DNA of 64,000 nt, taken from Trochalopteron elliotii. Its lineage: Eukaryota; Chordata; Aves; Passeriformes; Leiothrichidae. Both the position numbers and the translations under genes were made by a program. Under the pieces are notes generated by a model. That model was not told the DNA's origin, did not search any database, and saw nothing but the letters and a program-made list of their open reading frames with translations. Below, one piece after another: positions 27,520 through 53,800 of this stretch. How positions within the stretch are numbered: position 1 is the first letter of the stretch; the number at the start of each line of letters is the position of its first letter. The stretch covers positions 473,122 through 537,121 of the forward strand of contig JANPWX010000074.1 of the NCBI GenBank assembly GCA_024734555.1. The letters are read 5' to 3'.

Positions 27520-27580
27520 CATCTGAAACAGGTTTGATTAACATCTGGATGTCAGATGCTTATCAAACCTGTTTCTGAAG
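27520..27580. repeat. Long inverted repeat / hairpin
   Basis: Two 28-nt arms (27520-27547 and 27553-27580) pair with five mismatches around a 5-nt loop GATGT; the core GAAACAGGTTTGAT pairs with ATCAAACCTGTTTC without error. Not part of the CR1 pieces on either side. Confidence 0.85.
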
Positions 27581-27599
27581 TTTCTAATCATGAAGATGT

Positions 27600-27850
27600 G
27601 AAAACCTCCACAGGCAAAATTTCAGGTCTTCCCCGAGCCTCCTTTTCTCCAGGCTAAACACCTCCAGCTCCCTCAGCCACTCCTCACTTGTGGAGGACTT
27701 GTGCTCCAGACCCTTCACGAGCTCTGCTGACCTTCTCTGGACTTGCTCCAGCACCTCAATGTCCTTCTTGTAGTGAGGGGCCCAGAGCTGGACACAGCAT
27801 CGAGGTGTGACCTCACCAGGGCTGAGTACAGGGTGATTAAAACTTACACA
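27600..27850 (-). mobile_element. CR1 LINE fragment
   Basis: CTTTTCTCCAGGCTAAACAC, CAGCTCCCTCAGCCACTCC, TCTGGACTTGCTCCAGCAC and CCCAGAGCTGGACACAGC are diagnostic CR1 strings, antisense. It may be the rest of the element whose 3' end is at 27183, split by about 350 bp that includes a hairpin. Confidence 0.9.
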
Positions 27851-30370
27851 AGGCCTGTGTGAAAGCCCTCTGATTCCACTGACAGAATTGAGTGAATCAG
27901 TGGCTGGAAGTAGCACCGTGATTAAATAACAAGTCCTCTGCTCAGCTCTTAAAGAAAATACACACTCCAAGCCAATGCAGCAGAGCTGCATGATGTTCTC
28001 TAGCAGAAGTATAGAATGAGCAAGTGTGTACAAATCTTTCTTTCTCGAAGCTGAAAGCCTAATGAAAGTATTTTATAATTTGATACTGGACATTCAAATT
28101 CTTTTTTTTTCTGTATGTTTTCATTACTGTTCAGCTCTTTATCTGTATATTTCCAAACTATTTTTAAGAATATTATTTTGAACTTACTCTCACTTATTTG
28201 TTTTATCAATATTTATTATTCTTTTCAATCAAGTAATTCCTTCTCCTTCTAATTTTCCTAATTTTGATTAAATCTGTGCTATTGCTCACAAAATTGTAGG
28301 GTTTTCTCTGCTCCAAAGAGGTGACTCTATTTTTGACTGCATCATAACGTTTATTATGTTTTTCAATACCTTAGAGTGATAATATTACATTTGGCTTTAT
28401 TCCCCTCACTCTTCCTCATTCTCTTTTTAATCTGTATTTCACATTTGCATGCTGTCTTTCCTACATGAAGCATTGCATTGAGAATATAAGGCTTTCAAAC
28501 CTATTTATAGAAGTTCAAACCAATCAACTTGAAGTCTGTTCTAATAGGGTAGGAAAGAAAAGGAGAAACTGAGAAAGAAAAGAAAAGCATATTTTCATAC
28601 AAAAAATTTCCTTATAAGCTTTAGCTGCAATTTGAGCTACCTTGTGGACAAACATCGCCTAACAACGTATCCTGAGTGTGTGTGGTCTGACACTTTTTTT
28701 CCGTGCTGGGGATTTAATGTCACTCACTTTTTCCAAAAACTATCGCCTGCTGCACCCTTCTGGACATTGTCAGCACAGCACAGCTCTCTAGAAAATCTCA
28801 CACAACGTAAAGTGGGATTACAACATAGTTTTCTTCAGAAAAGATGTGATCTTATTTGTTGCTATTAGAACATGGGAATAAAAATATCTCTGCTTCTGAT
28901 TGTTCTAAGATTTAAATTAAATCCAAGAGAAAAGACGTTTCCATGCTATTTGCTAGCAGATCTAGTGTGGTTTCAGACTTCTGCATCTGTAGTCTATGGC
29001 ATTGGCTCTCTGAGCATAGAGCAGGTAGTGCTGTCAATGATGGAAAAAGCGAGGCTTGGCTCCCCGTAGTTCATATCCCTGCTCATTGTGTCCCACTGCA
29101 TCTCTTGGTGACTCCACTTCTCTGCTGTATTAAACTGGGAAATCTTTAGGTCCTGCATGCCCTTCTACCCAGCTCCCCAAAATGGTCCTCTAGTCAGTCC
29201 TGCTTCCTCCCATTCTTGTCCCCATAACGTCTCTGTGAGTTGCTCCTGGCTTCCGTGCGGACAGCCTGTCTCTTCCACACCCTTGTGTCCCCAGGATTCA
29301 TCTATGCATGTGCTGACATGCTGGCTGGAGTGTACACACCTGCAAGCTGGCCAAGCAGAAATGAGTGGTGATTGCTTCCACCATCACTGTCTTCGTGGAA
29401 ATTTTGGGTTCTTTTCTCTGTTCAACCACCGATTTTCCGAAGCCTTGTAGGAACATCCCTGTAGGAATATCTTTCTGCCACATATAATATAGGTTGAATG
29501 ATATGATCAAACACTCACTCTGTAGGTTGGGATGCAGATGAGCTGTGGATGTGTTGACATATAGACATAGCTCACCACAAAACACTTATGACCAAAAACT
29601 TGTTTTCTTACTAATGTCACTCCTGCCTACTCTCACTATGGGTTACACATTGGCTACCCACTAAGAGCCTTCTGCAGTGTGACAAAGCTGAGGCAAAAAG
29701 CCCACAAAAAGGCCACTTCCTCACTGCCTCCTCAGCCCAGGGTTCATTTGGTTTTATTTGTTCATTGCCTGGAGGAACATACCTCTTGACCACTGCCTTT
29801 ACCCCAAGTGACTCCCAGCACAGAGGGGAATATGCAGGACTCCCACCTTCCTCCCGTCTGTCATTCTCATCTGCCCACCCAATCCTAGCTAAAGGCTGCC
29901 CTGACAGGCCAGGCAAACCAGTTGAAACCCCTGAAGGCACTATGGCTGGGAATGCCATAGGTAGTTAGTTGAGCTCCATGGGGATGACAGACATTACAGA
30001 TGTTGCTGAAAGGCATGGGGCACCCTGCATACACCCTGAGGTCTGGGCAGATTTAAGGTATCAGCAGCTTTGCCTAGATGCCAAAGGCACGTCATAATCT
30101 GAACTAAAGTGAACGATGCCTCCCAAATCATGAACAACAAAAACTAAACCAGAAACGGAAAAAACCTGAGGGAGGTAATTTGAAAAGGATTTGAAAAGGA
30201 TTTGGAGGCTGTTAAAAACAACTCTGATACAGAGTTAGCATTATCAGGGTCTGTTTGGGGGACTGACTTACACAGGAGCATAAATCAGCAGCAGCTGCAA
30301 TCTAAAGCAGTCCAAGTCTCTGACTGGAAATACGATATTGAGATCTAAAGCCGAATACCCAGGACTTTAG

Positions 30371-30720
30371 ATGTTTCTTTCGTGGTGGGGTGCTAATGCC
30401 TCTAGCAGGAATCCCCAGACCACAGAAACAGTTCGTGTGGGTCCTTCAGCTCAACAGGCTGTGCGTGGTTCAGGCTTGGATGAAGGAAACATGCTCTCTC
30501 TTGGGTTAATAAGGATGTTTATTCAGTGCAGCCATGTGGAAGGGGTTTTGCCAGAGCCCCTTCTCAGCATGCGGGAAGCATGGAGAGAGTGGAGAGAGAG
30601 AGAGTGGATGTGGTGTGTCCCCTTTTTCCCAGCTCGGGGGCTGAGCGGGGAAACACTGATCCCATGGGGAATGGAAGGGGGAGGGGTTACATCAAGAGGA
30701 ACCACAGGGGTAGGAATGNN
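30371..30720 (-). mobile_element. Possible LTR-like or GC-rich repeat beside gap
   Basis: GA-rich microsatellite (GAGAGAGAGAGTG), TTTATT in reverse poly(A) orientation and GC-rich flanks suggest an antisense LTR fragment. No ends recognised. It is interrupted by the N gap. Confidence 0.25.
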
Positions 30721-30816
30721 NNNNNNNNNNNNNNNNNNNNNNNNNNNNNNNNNNNNNNNNNNNNNNNNNNNNNNNNNNNNNNNNNNNNNNNNNNNNNNNN
30801 NNNNNNNNNNNNNNNN
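30719..30816. other. Assembly gap of 98 N
   Basis: A run of Ns followed by a G homopolymer (30817-30825), typical of a GC-rich or repetitive sequence that failed to assemble. It lies about 440 bp upstream of the PLG-like start codon, so distal promoter sequence may be missing. Open frames crossing it are artefacts. Confidence 0.98.
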
Positions 30817-31099
30817 GGGGGGGGGTGGAAGGAACATACCAAGTACAGACCAATAACAAATACAAAATACAAATTCAAAAACCTGAAACTCACGTCACTC
30901 CACAGGACTATATTGAATTAGATGTGTGGATTGTGTCTTGTTCCCATACCTTCCACAACTATGATCCTCATCTTTACCTTAACAAAGTGATGCCAAGCAA
31001 TGTGAGAACAAAAACCAAACATGACCCACAGAAGAAGAAAGTGCCATCACATTTCCCAGTATCCAGTAGAAATTATTGAGCCTGATTTAGTAATCCATC

Positions 31100-31263
31100 C
31101 AATTCAAGGTTGTTTTGATAGCCACACCATGGCAAGGGGGGCACAGCATGGGAGAATGATTAACTTAATCCTCCTGCCTTTTTTGTTTGATGCTCCCACA
31201 CTCCAGTACAAGTCAATAAAACTTTGTGCACACACAACTTCCAGAGCCGCCAGCTGGGCCAAA
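31100..31263 (+). promoter_or_regulatory. PLG: PLG-like proximal promoter / 5' UTR with HNF1-like site
   Basis: The 160 bp before the ATG can be matched to the fossil copy at about 10180-10334. AATGATTAAC at 31155-31164 (GTTAATCATT on the other strand) resembles an HNF1 half-palindrome, a hepatocyte factor fitting liver expression. CAATAAA at 31214-31220 may be a weak TATA-like element. Function is inferred from motif and conservation only. Confidence 0.4.
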
Positions 31264-46471
<15,208 letters not shown>

Positions 46472-46618
46472 TATCACTACTGGCTGAGTGTAAGTAGCTA
46501 TTGTAAAGCAATAGCCAAGCTGACCAATTGCTACTGTCTGTCAGAGTATCCATGTTGTACCTGTGTGAGTCAACCATGGTTGCACGTGACGGCAGCTGTA
46601 AGGCTCCTACTTCACCTC

Positions 46619-47354
46619 TGTTACACCCCAAAATACTTAAATCCGAGAATTAAATTGAAGGTTCCTTTACCCTAGTTGGTCCAAGGAGAAATCCCAACCA
46701 GATACTCTCAAGAGGTGAAAAATCACACAAAAGTTTACTGGCAAAAACATAGAAAATAAAGGGACTTTGGCAAAAGGATTAAATATTACACCATATTCAA
46801 CATAAAACCACTTATCATAACATTACTTAGCATTAATTTAGTACTTGGCACTTACTTAGCCCATTTCACCTAGTAACCTTTAAACCTATGAGATCTCATG
46901 TTACCCACAAGGTTCCATGAAAAGAGAACTAGGATAAGAAAAAGAGAGAGACAGAGAAAGACAGAAAGACAGAAGAGATTTAGAAAAACACATGTGGAGT
47001 TACCACCTCCTAGGATTCCATTGTGGGTGAGATAGGAACCCCAGGAAGCTGGCAGGGTCAAGATCATGTGCTGCCCTTGTCCTCCATCTATTAAGCCTCC
47101 ATGGGCCTTTCCCCTAAGGAGAGACTTCCAGTTGCTTGGCCAGCCAGGGGCTGGGTTAGCACCACCCCCCTATGTCATTGATTGAGTGATTGATTGATTG
47201 ATTGACAGCTCTGCCAGGGCTGGGGGGGTCTGGGGGCAGGGCAGGGCACCACCTCACCTAGCAGCACATAAGCAGGCATTCCAAGCACCCCAAAAAATGG
47301 CTCAAGACACTAAACTTATCTAGTCTCTGAAAACGATCCTGTGCCTCAAGACAT
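46619..47354 (-). mobile_element. Putative LTR-like repeat after the PLG-like gene
   Basis: Begins TGTTACACCCCAAAATAC and contains a purine-rich AAGAGAGAGACAGAG stretch, a GATT tetranucleotide run (47176-47205) and a G/C-rich end. The layout resembles antisense passerine LTRs I recall, but there is no second copy in the window to prove it and the end is a guess. Confidence 0.4.
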
Positions 47355-49559
47355 TGATCAGGACCACTGCACTAGGACCTTCCATTTTTTAGTCTAATCA
47401 GGGTACCTTTCCTCTCCTGATCCCATCTAGCAGGCAGAGGAGAAAGGAAAGAAGAGAAAAGCATGCTGAAACTCCTATAAGGGGCAGCTGCTATTCAAAA
47501 ATCTAGTTAATATCCCTTTATGAAGTTCATTCCCCCCAGCACCCCTTGAGTCCAAAAAACTGTCCAAAGGACTATCAGGCTCCAGAGGAAAATTCATGCA
47601 GCAATCTTTCAGCACCCAAGCAGATCATCCATGATTTCCACTCTGTTCTTGGAGGCGACACTTTCCTTCTGTGAAGTTTAACATTACCTTAATATTAGAT
47701 AATTTACACAACTATTTTCGATACTTGAACTTGTAAGCTGGGATGGTTCCAGGAGTTTTTTTGTCTCAGGCCTGATCTTTAAATTTTGGAATGAATAACA
47801 ATAATTTGGGAGAAGGCCAACAGGATATCAGCTCCTTCTTGATCACTGTTAGGAAGGCCACCACTTCCCACACACTCCCAGTACTTTTATCACATGTTGG
47901 AGCAGGGAGAGGGATCAGTTCTCTCCCCTCTAACAAGTTTAAACTTTTCATGCAACAGTATGAAACAGTATGGTTAAATTACTAGAGTCCTTTACCATGT
48001 GTTTTCTCTTCAGAAAGCCTTATTTCATTTCCCCAGTAAAATTTTCAAGAAGTTTCTGTCCTTGTAACTTTAATTCTGTTGCAGGGTGTGGTGTTATCAC
48101 CTTCAACTCTGCAGTTTGATATGCTAATTCCTTAACAAAAGGGCAAGGTTGAGTGTGAGTGTCCAAGGGCACCTGATGATTATAAAATCAATAATGATAA
48201 ATCAACCACATACTAAAAAATTAGTATGTGCTGTTTGAATGAAAACAGCTTGGAAAGTGGCTATGCACACCTAAAATGCTACTCTGCATAGAAGCTGTGA
48301 CCACCCCAAATTGGTCAGTAACCAGTCAAGCCTCACATGGCACCTCAGAGTGAGAGACACTGAGTAATAACGGCAAAGTGACACTGGTTCATGGCAGAAG
48401 GCAGTAATGGCACCCCTCCACATCTGAAATATTTGCATCCAATGCCATCCAGACATATCCTGGTGGCAATGTAGTTGTTCAAATCCAAACTCATGTCCTG
48501 AAGCCACGGAAGTCACAGAGGTTGCAGCACAAAGGACACCCAGGTACGTGCAGTCTCCAAATTGCTGCACTGTGCTGGAAGGAGAGGCAGGGCAGAGGAG
48601 AGGCTGCACAGTACTCAGGGGCTGCAGCCCAAAACAACAAAATAGGAGCAATTTAGCTCCAAGAGGTAGTAATCATCAGCTCTAGTAGTTGGCTGGATAA
48701 TCAGAGGTAACTGTTTATGTGGAAGAACTTAGTAAATATTTCATGTTGAACCATTGTTGACTTCCTGAATGTGGAGGTCATGGAAGTCTTTCACATGCTT
48801 TTTGCCATGGGGGCTGGATCCATAAACATTGGTAAATAACCGAAGACACATGTGTGTCACTACTTAGGCACATTATAAATTTTTGATTTAACAACATTTT
48901 TAGTTAGGAAACCCACAGGGTTATTGTAGATTTGATGCAGTGTAAATGCTTCTTTTACTATGTACCTGTCTGGTAACATAAGTTGTCAACATAAAAAAGC
49001 TAGAAAGCTGTGTTTCATTTTTGTTCCTCCTACTCTTGTAATTCTGTTATAAATTCTGTTATTTGTTTATAAAGCCTTCCACTAATGTATTTTATTTGGA
49101 AGCTTAATAACAGACAGCACAGTGGAAAAGAATCTTTAACTAGAGGCTTCTGAGAGGCAGAACAAAGTAACAGAAGGATGAATATCAGTCTTTCTTGACT
49201 AGAAGCAAACAAAACCCTGGTGACAGTCTCCCTGCCACTGCTCTGCCACTCACGGAAGCAAGGAGAATAATCCTTTGCAAAGTATATGTTTTTGTTGAAA
49301 ATGCAAAAGGTAAAATACTGAGCATAGTGCATAATATGCCAGTGATTCATCTTCCTCTTTTGTGTATGTATTCTTTTTTCATACTGCTCTTCTGCTCACT
49401 TTCCTCCCACCCAATACTCCTTAGGCTTTGAACTCTCGTTTACACAAGCTGTCAAATTCCTATGAAGGGGAAGCCTTTATCCAGGACTTTTTTACCAGCC
49501 ACAAGGAAAATGAAATCTAGGTACCTGAACTAAAACATAGCATTGATTTCTGTAGAAAA
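47355..49559. other. No gene recognised
   Basis: Intergenic space between the PLG-like gene and EPHX1. A - strand open frame at 48271-48651 (126 codons) shows no known domain. Confidence 0.45.
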
Positions 49560-49990
49560 TTAAAACCAGAACTTTTCCTTTATGTTTTGGCTGCTGCAAA
49601 CCATGGGTGCACCTGGAACACAGCCAAGTGATACACAAGTTGCAAGAGACACCTGGAGGTGAGCTCATCCCAACACCTGCTCCGAACAGGTTCAGGTATG
49701 TCAGATTGTTCAGTGCCTTGCTCCTCTCAAATTTGGAATGCCCCCAAGGATGAAAATCAAACATCCTCTCTGGAGCCCGTCCCAGCATCTGAATACCTCA
49801 ATGGAGGAGTAATTTCTCCTCATACATAACCTTCTCTTGTTACAATTTGTGTCCTTGCAGTTTGTCCTTCACCTGCTGCTTCTCCAGGATGACTCTGGGT
49901 CCATTTTCCATCAGCTTTTCACTGGTTAACTGTGGACAGCACTAAGATCCCACCCTTTACTCTTTGCTCTCCAGGATGAAGATGCTTCTT
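49560..49990 (-). mobile_element. Probable diverged CR1-type fragment upstream of EPHX1
   Basis: CACCTGGAGGTGAGCTCATC, TTCAGTGCCTTGCTCCTC and AGTAATTTCTCCTCATACA resemble an antisense, strongly diverged CR1-like LINE tail. No full consensus match is visible by eye. Confidence 0.35.
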
Positions 49991-50399
49991 CGCCTTCCTT
50001 GTACACCACACGGCCCAGCCTGGCAGCAGCTTGGTGGTCCTGCACCTCCAAGGCTGCACCCACTCCAGTCCGTCTTCTACCAGCAAGGCCAGAAGTGGCT
50101 GTGGCAACCCAGATGTGGTCTCATGAGGGCTGAAGACAGTGAAGAATCCCTTCCCTCAGGCTGCTGGCTGAAGTTCCCACCACAGGGCTCTGTATGGGCC
50201 GTACGACCCAGCTGGCTTTTGCTGTGAGGACGGGGTGTTGTCACAGCCTGAGCCGAGGACCTCAGGGCAGCCTCTGCAGGGTCGCTTTTTGTACATTTGG
50301 CAAGCAGCCTGTGCTGGTGCACAGGGCCATTCCTGCTGCACGCAGGACTTTGCCTCTGTAGAGCTCAATTTGCAGCTGCAGGCTCAGGCAATAGGTGGC

Positions 50400-50830
50400 A
50401 CTGATGGACGATGTAGTTTGCCTTGACCCCGAGAAAACGTCACTGCGGAAGGGAAAGCCTCCAGGGGAGAAACTGGGATTGTGCCCTCAGTCGGAGCAGC
50501 AGCCAGGCAAGGACGAGCAGACATGTGGCGGGAGATCCTTCCAAACGCATGGTGAGATCTCCTCGGCACGGGGAGGAGGGACTCCAGACTGGGCTCCCTG
50601 GGGCTGGGGGTGGGAGAAAGCCCCGGGGAGGGTCACCAGATCATCGGAGAGCGGGAGCAGGGAGCTGAGCTCTCCTGAGCCTCAGTGCGGAGGAGGTGTT
50701 GATCGACTGAGCCTTGTTTTGTGTCGCTCGAAGAGCCGCTTCTGGGGCAGGCTTGTTTTGTTAGCAGTGCAGGGGTGGTAGTACTACCTTGATATCTGGT
50801 TTCACACCTCTGCTCACCGACCTCCAGGAT
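50400..50830 (+). promoter_or_regulatory. EPHX1: EPHX1 promoter region and probable first exon
   Basis: A locally GC-rich stretch ends in CCTCCAGGAT|GTAAGTG, a strong donor. Its last two bases AT plus the G of the next exon restore an ATG, so this would be a 5' UTR exon that supplies two bases of the start codon. The transcription start is not visible. Confidence 0.45.
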
Positions 50831-53800
50831 GTAAGTGCACGGGGATATTCCTACCTGTTGCATAAGCTATTTGTTCTTAGGAGCTCTGTTCTTCCATATC
50901 TGGAAGTGGTTTAAGGAAAAAAAAAATCACACGTAGTGACACTGTCTCAGCAAGTGTTACCAAATTGCCTTGGAGGCTACTGGGGTATCCAGTACAGGCT
51001 CCAGGTTCTGCACTTCAGACAGCAGAGGGAAACAATTCCGGGTGATTACAAACACCCAGTGGACTTGGTTTTTCATGGATTAACAAGTCCTTTTTTGTCA
51101 TTTGTTTTGGTTTGTTTCTCAAAGTACTATACAAATACTCCCTAATGTTGCTGCGTTCCACAAGGCAGAGTAACAAGACTTGCCTCTGTTGTTGCTCCAT
51201 TTTAGATTGTGTTTCTGTGCCAGAATCTACTAGGCTTAAGGGGAACTGAGGAGGATACTTTCTTTTTCTAGCAGGCAGGGGAGACCTAAAGGCTTGATAC
51301 TCAGTCAGGGGTAGCTAGAAGTGTCAAAGGTACAGCATAAAATTCTGAACAGGGTCAGAAGGGTTCACAAGCTTCTGCTGGTGCCAGCCCTGCAGCACGA
51401 TCAGCACCACATGGCTGGCAGCAGAATAACCCTGGAGCTTGGAATTGCCCTGGTGAGGCTGTGCACCTATTGCAACACAGAAGTCAAAGTAAACGATTTT
51501 CTTGGCTGAACTCACACAACTTTTCACAGGATGAAACACTGCAAGAGCACTTATGCTGTTGTTTTACTGCCTTTTATCTAAATTGTGCTGGAGGAGGAAA
51601 TATTGTGGCAACAAATTATCTAGATAAAGCACAGCCCAGAAACGCTGTCCCTTTGTATAGAGGCAGTGCTTTGTGAGCCTCTCTCTGCCCATCCTATCCA
51701 AAGAGTAGGAAAAATAATGGCAGATGTTGCAGGTGGCTAAACAGCTTGTGATCACATCCCTGGGCAATGGGTGGTACTGGGGGGCACATTCTTTGCACCT
51801 CATACTGTAAGGATCTTTCTTATTTTTTCCCTTTTGTAGGGAGAGCGTCTTGTCCCGGATCAGGTGAGTGGAAGAGCTGTTCTGTGCTCTGGTATCCTAT
51901 TTTGGTTAGTGCCCTGATTGGGGCACAGCATCATCCCTTCCATACTCCAAATGGAAACAGCAACAAAATCTTCACTCACAGCCCTGTTGCAGCCCCCTGC
52001 AGAAGCCCCAGACACCTCTACTAATCCCCGAGGGAAGCTGGAGAGCTTGAAACACAAGTCAGAGGGATAGGAAGGTACACTACATTTAGGACTGCATGCC
52101 TGTCAACTCCAGCTCTGCTAACTTAGTTCCCACACCTCAAGTCTGGGGTCTTGCTGTCTAGAACAAGAACAGGGGCACCAGCAGACACTCCTTACTTGAC
52201 AGCTACGGGGGAGAGCCAGGATTGCCCTAAGAGATGGTTGAATCTGTAGGGAAGCTGTGTATGAAGCATTGGCAAGAGGAGCACATCCAGCACATCCAGC
52301 TCTCTTCAGCAGCTGAAGACTTTTGTCTCTCCTCCTGCTCCTCAGCCCACTCTGCCCATGCAGTTTTTATTCCTGGATAAGTCCAGCTGCTACTGTCTCA
52401 TCACACTGCAGTACCTGCCTCAAAATAGATTGGCCCATATCCTATTGAACGTTTTCCCCCTGGACATCCTGGTTCACAAGGAAAGAGACAAGGAAGACTT
52501 GTGATCAGCAAGTTCTGATCAGCAAGGACTTGAGACCCCTAAGAAGCCTTGTAGATAGAACCCTGCCCCAAATCTTACCTGTGATCTTCAAAAATAACAG
52601 AAATGCCCAGTCCCTGCTGACTGCCTGGGTTTTGCAGGCATTTGTCCCTGCTCAGTCCCAATGGATGTGCAAACAAGCCTCAGTTGAAGTCCCTTTGACA
52701 CTGCTGTTGTTGAACACAGGCAATTTTGTGCCTCCCCAGGTCTTTTGAGTACTCTCAGAAGAATGCAGTCCTGGTCCCTGCGGCCGCCCTGGGAGTTGGA
52801 GGGATGCTGCTTTACTGGCTCAGATCTGGACGCAGGATGGAGACCCTTGACATGGGTGATGGGTGGTGGGGCTCAGGTGAAAGGCGCTTCAAAGGGAAAG
52901 AAGATGCTAGCATCCGTCCTTTCAAGATTGAAACATCTGACAAAGAAATTGAGGTACTGCTGGCTGGGGGGTGAGGAGGGGCAGAAAGCTGCAAGGGGGA
53001 GGCAGTCTCTCATCCACCTCACTGCTTTGAGGTGATGCCTTGGGGGTGACAGCAGGGCACTTCCATGCGCCAGGGCAGCTACTCAGCTCCATTAGATGAT
53101 GCTCTGACTCATCATTCTTTATGAAGGGGATTTGAGCTCTGGTCCCATTGCAATATCCCCTAAAGACTCTGAGACAACAGCCCCTCTATTCAAGCTGGGG
53201 CTTTTCCTGCAGAAAGGCCATGCTTTGAGCAGCAGGCTTTGACAGTGGGTCTGTTGATGGTGGAGCAAGGCAGGAGGGTATTGGGACAGAAGTGGCACCA
53301 GTAGGGCAGGACTGAGGGGCTTCCACAGGAAAGGGCTGTAGGGCTGAAGAGGGATGGCATCTTGACTGAGTCGTAGCTCCTCCATCCCTGTATGCCTGTC
53401 TCTAATTATCTGACCAGGTAACAGCCAGCAGCTCAAGGTGAGATTCTTATTCTCCCAGCCAGCAGTGCTGCCAAGCTGCAAGCACCAAAACCCCTGAAGT
53501 GAGTTAGCAGCAAGCCAAGAGTAGGACCCAGTACTTCTGGGTGCCCATGGGGAACTGGTAACCTGTAGAAAATTGTATTCCCCATATAAACAATTCAGGC
53601 AGTCGTGTAGAGTACGGCACTTCTTCAGGAGGGCTTGTGTTGTCCCAGAGAGCAATACAAAAGCCAGAGGAGCGTGTCTGTGGCTGCTCTGGCACAGGGC
53701 ACATGCCAGCAGCTGGCCAGAGGGCAAGAAGGGCTCCCTTCCACAGGATCTGCACCGGCGCCTGGATCAGTTCCGCTTCACACCACACGTGGAAGGAGCC

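Larger units (their letters stand above)
27851..31099. other. No gene recognised
   Basis: Unique sequence between CR1 and the PLG-like promoter, with the GA-rich repeat and the assembly gap at its end. No exons recognised. Confidence 0.45.

Noticed and set aside
30371..30921. Open frames of 100-160 codons on both strands across 30.4-30.9 kb
   Set aside because: They run through the 98-N gap and are artefacts.
48271..48651. 126-codon - strand open frame
   Set aside because: No recognisable family and an odd cysteine/leucine-rich start; nothing around it suggests a gene.
53119..53727. 202-codon open frame on the - strand inside an EPHX1 intron
   Set aside because: No domain or known motif, Leu/Ser/Pro-rich composition typical of chance frames in GC-rich intron, and no splice partners; best seen as chance.
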